From: Lewinella sp. LCG006
GTDB taxonomy: Bacteria > Bacteroidota > Bacteroidia > Chitinophagales > Saprospiraceae
Length of the DNA: 64,000 nt
Direction of reading: 5' to 3'
Assembly: GCF_040784935.1 (NCBI RefSeq)
Contig: NZ_CP160680.1
Location: 2,347,501-2,411,500 of the forward strand
Shown here: positions 62,934 to 64,000 of the stretch, in pieces
How the letters are laid out: every line of letters starts with the position of its first letter
How positions within the stretch are numbered: position 1 is the stretch's first letter
Notes under the pieces: generated by a model
Told to the model about the DNA's origin: nothing
The model's database searches: none
What the model saw: the letters and a program-made list of their open reading frames with translations, nothing else
Translations under genes and position numbers: made by a program

Positions 62934-63638
62934 TTAGTTTAAGCTTAGTACGGTGTGTTGACCAAAAGAGAGCTGGTCCAATTCCAGCCAGTCACCAGCA
63001 AAAACATTGAAATCAACATAACCATCAATTCCGGCAATCTTTCCTCGGTTGCCGTATTGCCAGAATTGCCAATCGCGGCCACAAGCCAGCACTGGTTCCT
63101 CGTCATTGTAACGAGCGATCCATAATGGATACTCGTCGAAATGACCAGCGAGATGTTTGTTGTAAAATTTGAGATTGGTGTACAAGATAGGGCGTACGCC
63201 ATAATATTCATAGATCGCGTCCAGCCAGATTTTTAAAGAAACGATGAGCAGGGCCGGATGGCTGTTGTCTAGCACTTCAATATCTAAAACAGGAGGGAGG
63301 TCGCCGTCAAGAAGTTCTACTTGATCAATAAAGTGTTGAGCTTGAGCCAGAGGGTCGGTTGTTGGTCGAAAAAAGTGATAAGCCCCACGACGTAAGCCTG
63401 CGTCGCGAATGGCAGACCAGTTTTCCTGAAAAAGCGTATCTAAATGCGTAGCTCCTTCGGTGGCTTTTACAAAGGCAAAGTGGATATCTTGTTGTGCTAC
63501 CTGCTCCCAGTCGATAGCCAGTTGATAGCGGGACACATCAATCCCTTGAATAGCAAAATCCACCCTGCGAACAGTATCCCCCTGGCAGGAAGCCAAAAGT
63601 AGAAGAACAGCAGTAATGGGAAGCAGTGACCTCAACAC
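62934..63638 (-). CDS. GH25 lysozyme-like lipoprotein
   Basis: A 234-residue glycoside hydrolase family 25 muramidase-like protein. It has a lipoprotein signal (lipobox LLASC, Cys18). The GH25 barrel starts with IQGIDVSRYQLAIDW (D34), then FVKATEGATHLD, and the catalytic acids D119/E121 are in PPVLDIEVLD. Later LWIARYN and FWQYG are typical. It would cut peptidoglycan at the outer or periplasmic surface; as a lipoprotein it is anchored in a membrane. Signal, catalytic residues and length are all intact. Confidence 0.93.
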   Translation of the reverse strand: MLRSLLPITAVLLLLASCQGDTVRRVDFAIQGIDVSRYQLAIDWEQVAQQDIHFAFVKATEGATHLDTLFQENWSAIRDAGLRRGAYHFFRPTTDPLAQAQHFIDQVELLDGDLPPVLDIEVLDNSHPALLIVSLKIWLDAIYEYYGVRPILYTNLKFYNKHLAGHFDEYPLWIARYNDEEPVLACGRDWQFWQYGNRGKIAGIDGYVDFNVFAGDWLELDQLSFGQHTVLSLN

Positions 63639-63793
63639 TAGTAGATAATTGAAGAATGGTTATTGGGGGTATTCGCCCTTTTTTATTGCAATAACGTTCA
63701 ATTTGCTCGAAAAGATGCGTTAAGTTAAGTTCTTTTTGCCACTTAAAATTTGGTGAGAATAAAAAGTTGGAACCCTGTATACTGGCCGACTTA

Positions 63794-63826
63794 TTGAACA
63801 ATACCCAACAAGCAGTTGTACCTTTG
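63794..63826 (+). promoter_or_regulatory. Bacteroidota-type promoter of the aminotransferase gene
   Basis: TTG at 63794-63796 and TACCTTTG (a perfect TAnnTTTG) at 63819-63826, spaced 22 bp; the start codon is at 63861. Confidence 0.5.
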
Positions 63827-63860
63827 CACTGTCATCCTAAAATATAGACAGAACCGTATT

Positions 63861-64000
63861 ATGCCCAATTTACGCCAACTTTTCCTTGCTCATGTTGCTC
63901 AAACCAGTGATTTCCCACTTGGACTGGAAATTGCTGCTAGCGAAGGCATGTATCTTTACGACCGGGAGGGGAAAGCTTACCTTGATCTCATTGCCGGCAT
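63861..64000 (+). CDS. Class III aminotransferase, N-terminal part (cut by window end)
   Basis: The reading frame from ATG at 63861 encodes MPNLRQLFLAHVAQTSDFPL, then GLEIAASEGMYLYDREGKAY, then LDLIAGI at the window end. YLYDREGKAYLDLIAGI is the N-terminal substrate-entry motif of class III (ornithine/acetylornithine-type) PLP aminotransferases. The PLP lysine lies beyond the window, so the exact substrate cannot be told. Confidence 0.85.
   Translation, partial: MPNLRQLFLAHVAQTSDFPLGLEIAASEGMYLYDREGKAYLDLIAG

Overview
The window comes from a Bacteroidota chromosome, most likely a Saprospiria-type (Lewinella or Haliscomenobacter-like) marine or freshwater bacterium. The signs are T9SS C-terminal sorting domains and a PorZ-like protein, a Bat (aerotolerance) gene cluster, a LytS/LytT-type two-component pair, a mevalonate-pathway gene, promoter motifs of the Bacteroidota type (TTTG, then about 20 bp, then TAnnTTTG), and lipoproteins with the usual short signal peptides. 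No rRNA, tRNA, CRISPR array, complete insertion sequence or prophage was seen.

Layout. 1-2.6 kb: heme A synthase and an SRAP (HMCES/YedK) protein diverge from a 600-bp AT-rich interval full of DnaA-box-like 9-mers, with two perfect TTATCCACA boxes on the far side of the heme gene; this is a candidate replication origin. 2.7-9.5 kb: porZ, dtd, a DinB-fold protein, a frameshifted DUF4143 ATPase remnant, a LytTR two-component operon preceded by phased direct repeats, and a DUF5694 protein. 9.5-12 kb: an alpha-oxoamine synthase and diphosphomevalonate decarboxylase. 12.1-13.9 kb: a three-gene HipB-HipS-HipT toxin-antitoxin operon with four evenly spaced operators. 13.9-25 kb (minus strand): two M1 peptidases flanking a compact thrA-thrB-thrC operon, with two perfect parS-like palindromes at 16.3 kb, and an alpha/beta hydrolase. 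25.3-29.7 kb: OmpA lipoprotein, recJ, a Crp/Fnr regulator and an AlkA-type glycosylase. 29.7-38.4 kb (minus strand): moxR, DUF58, a DUF4381-like protein, batA, batB, batC, a short BatD-like protein and batD. 38.5-50 kb: accessory region with an AT-rich AbiEi/AbiEii module, an M60 metallopeptidase with a T9SS tail, a 187-bp MITE, a serine hydrolase, an SDR, a DUF2306 protein, a double-barrel outer-membrane protein and an S41 peptidase. 51-64 kb: uvrA, two tiny membrane-protein genes, an NAD-binding protein, DUF5682, CBS, TM2-SHOCT, an SLC12-type transporter, a flavin monooxygenase, a GH25 lysozyme-like lipoprotein, and the start of a class III aminotransferase cut by the window end.

The most noteworthy signals are non-coding: the DnaA-box cluster together with parS-like sites 14 kb away; a family of 122-123 bp fully palindromic elements, one copy flanked by perfect 12-bp direct repeats; a MITE with 23-bp inverted ends and a TAA target duplication; four phased hip operators; and a 21-bp-phased repeat in front of the LytTR operon. 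Functional calls rest on motif recognition by eye; no database search was run.
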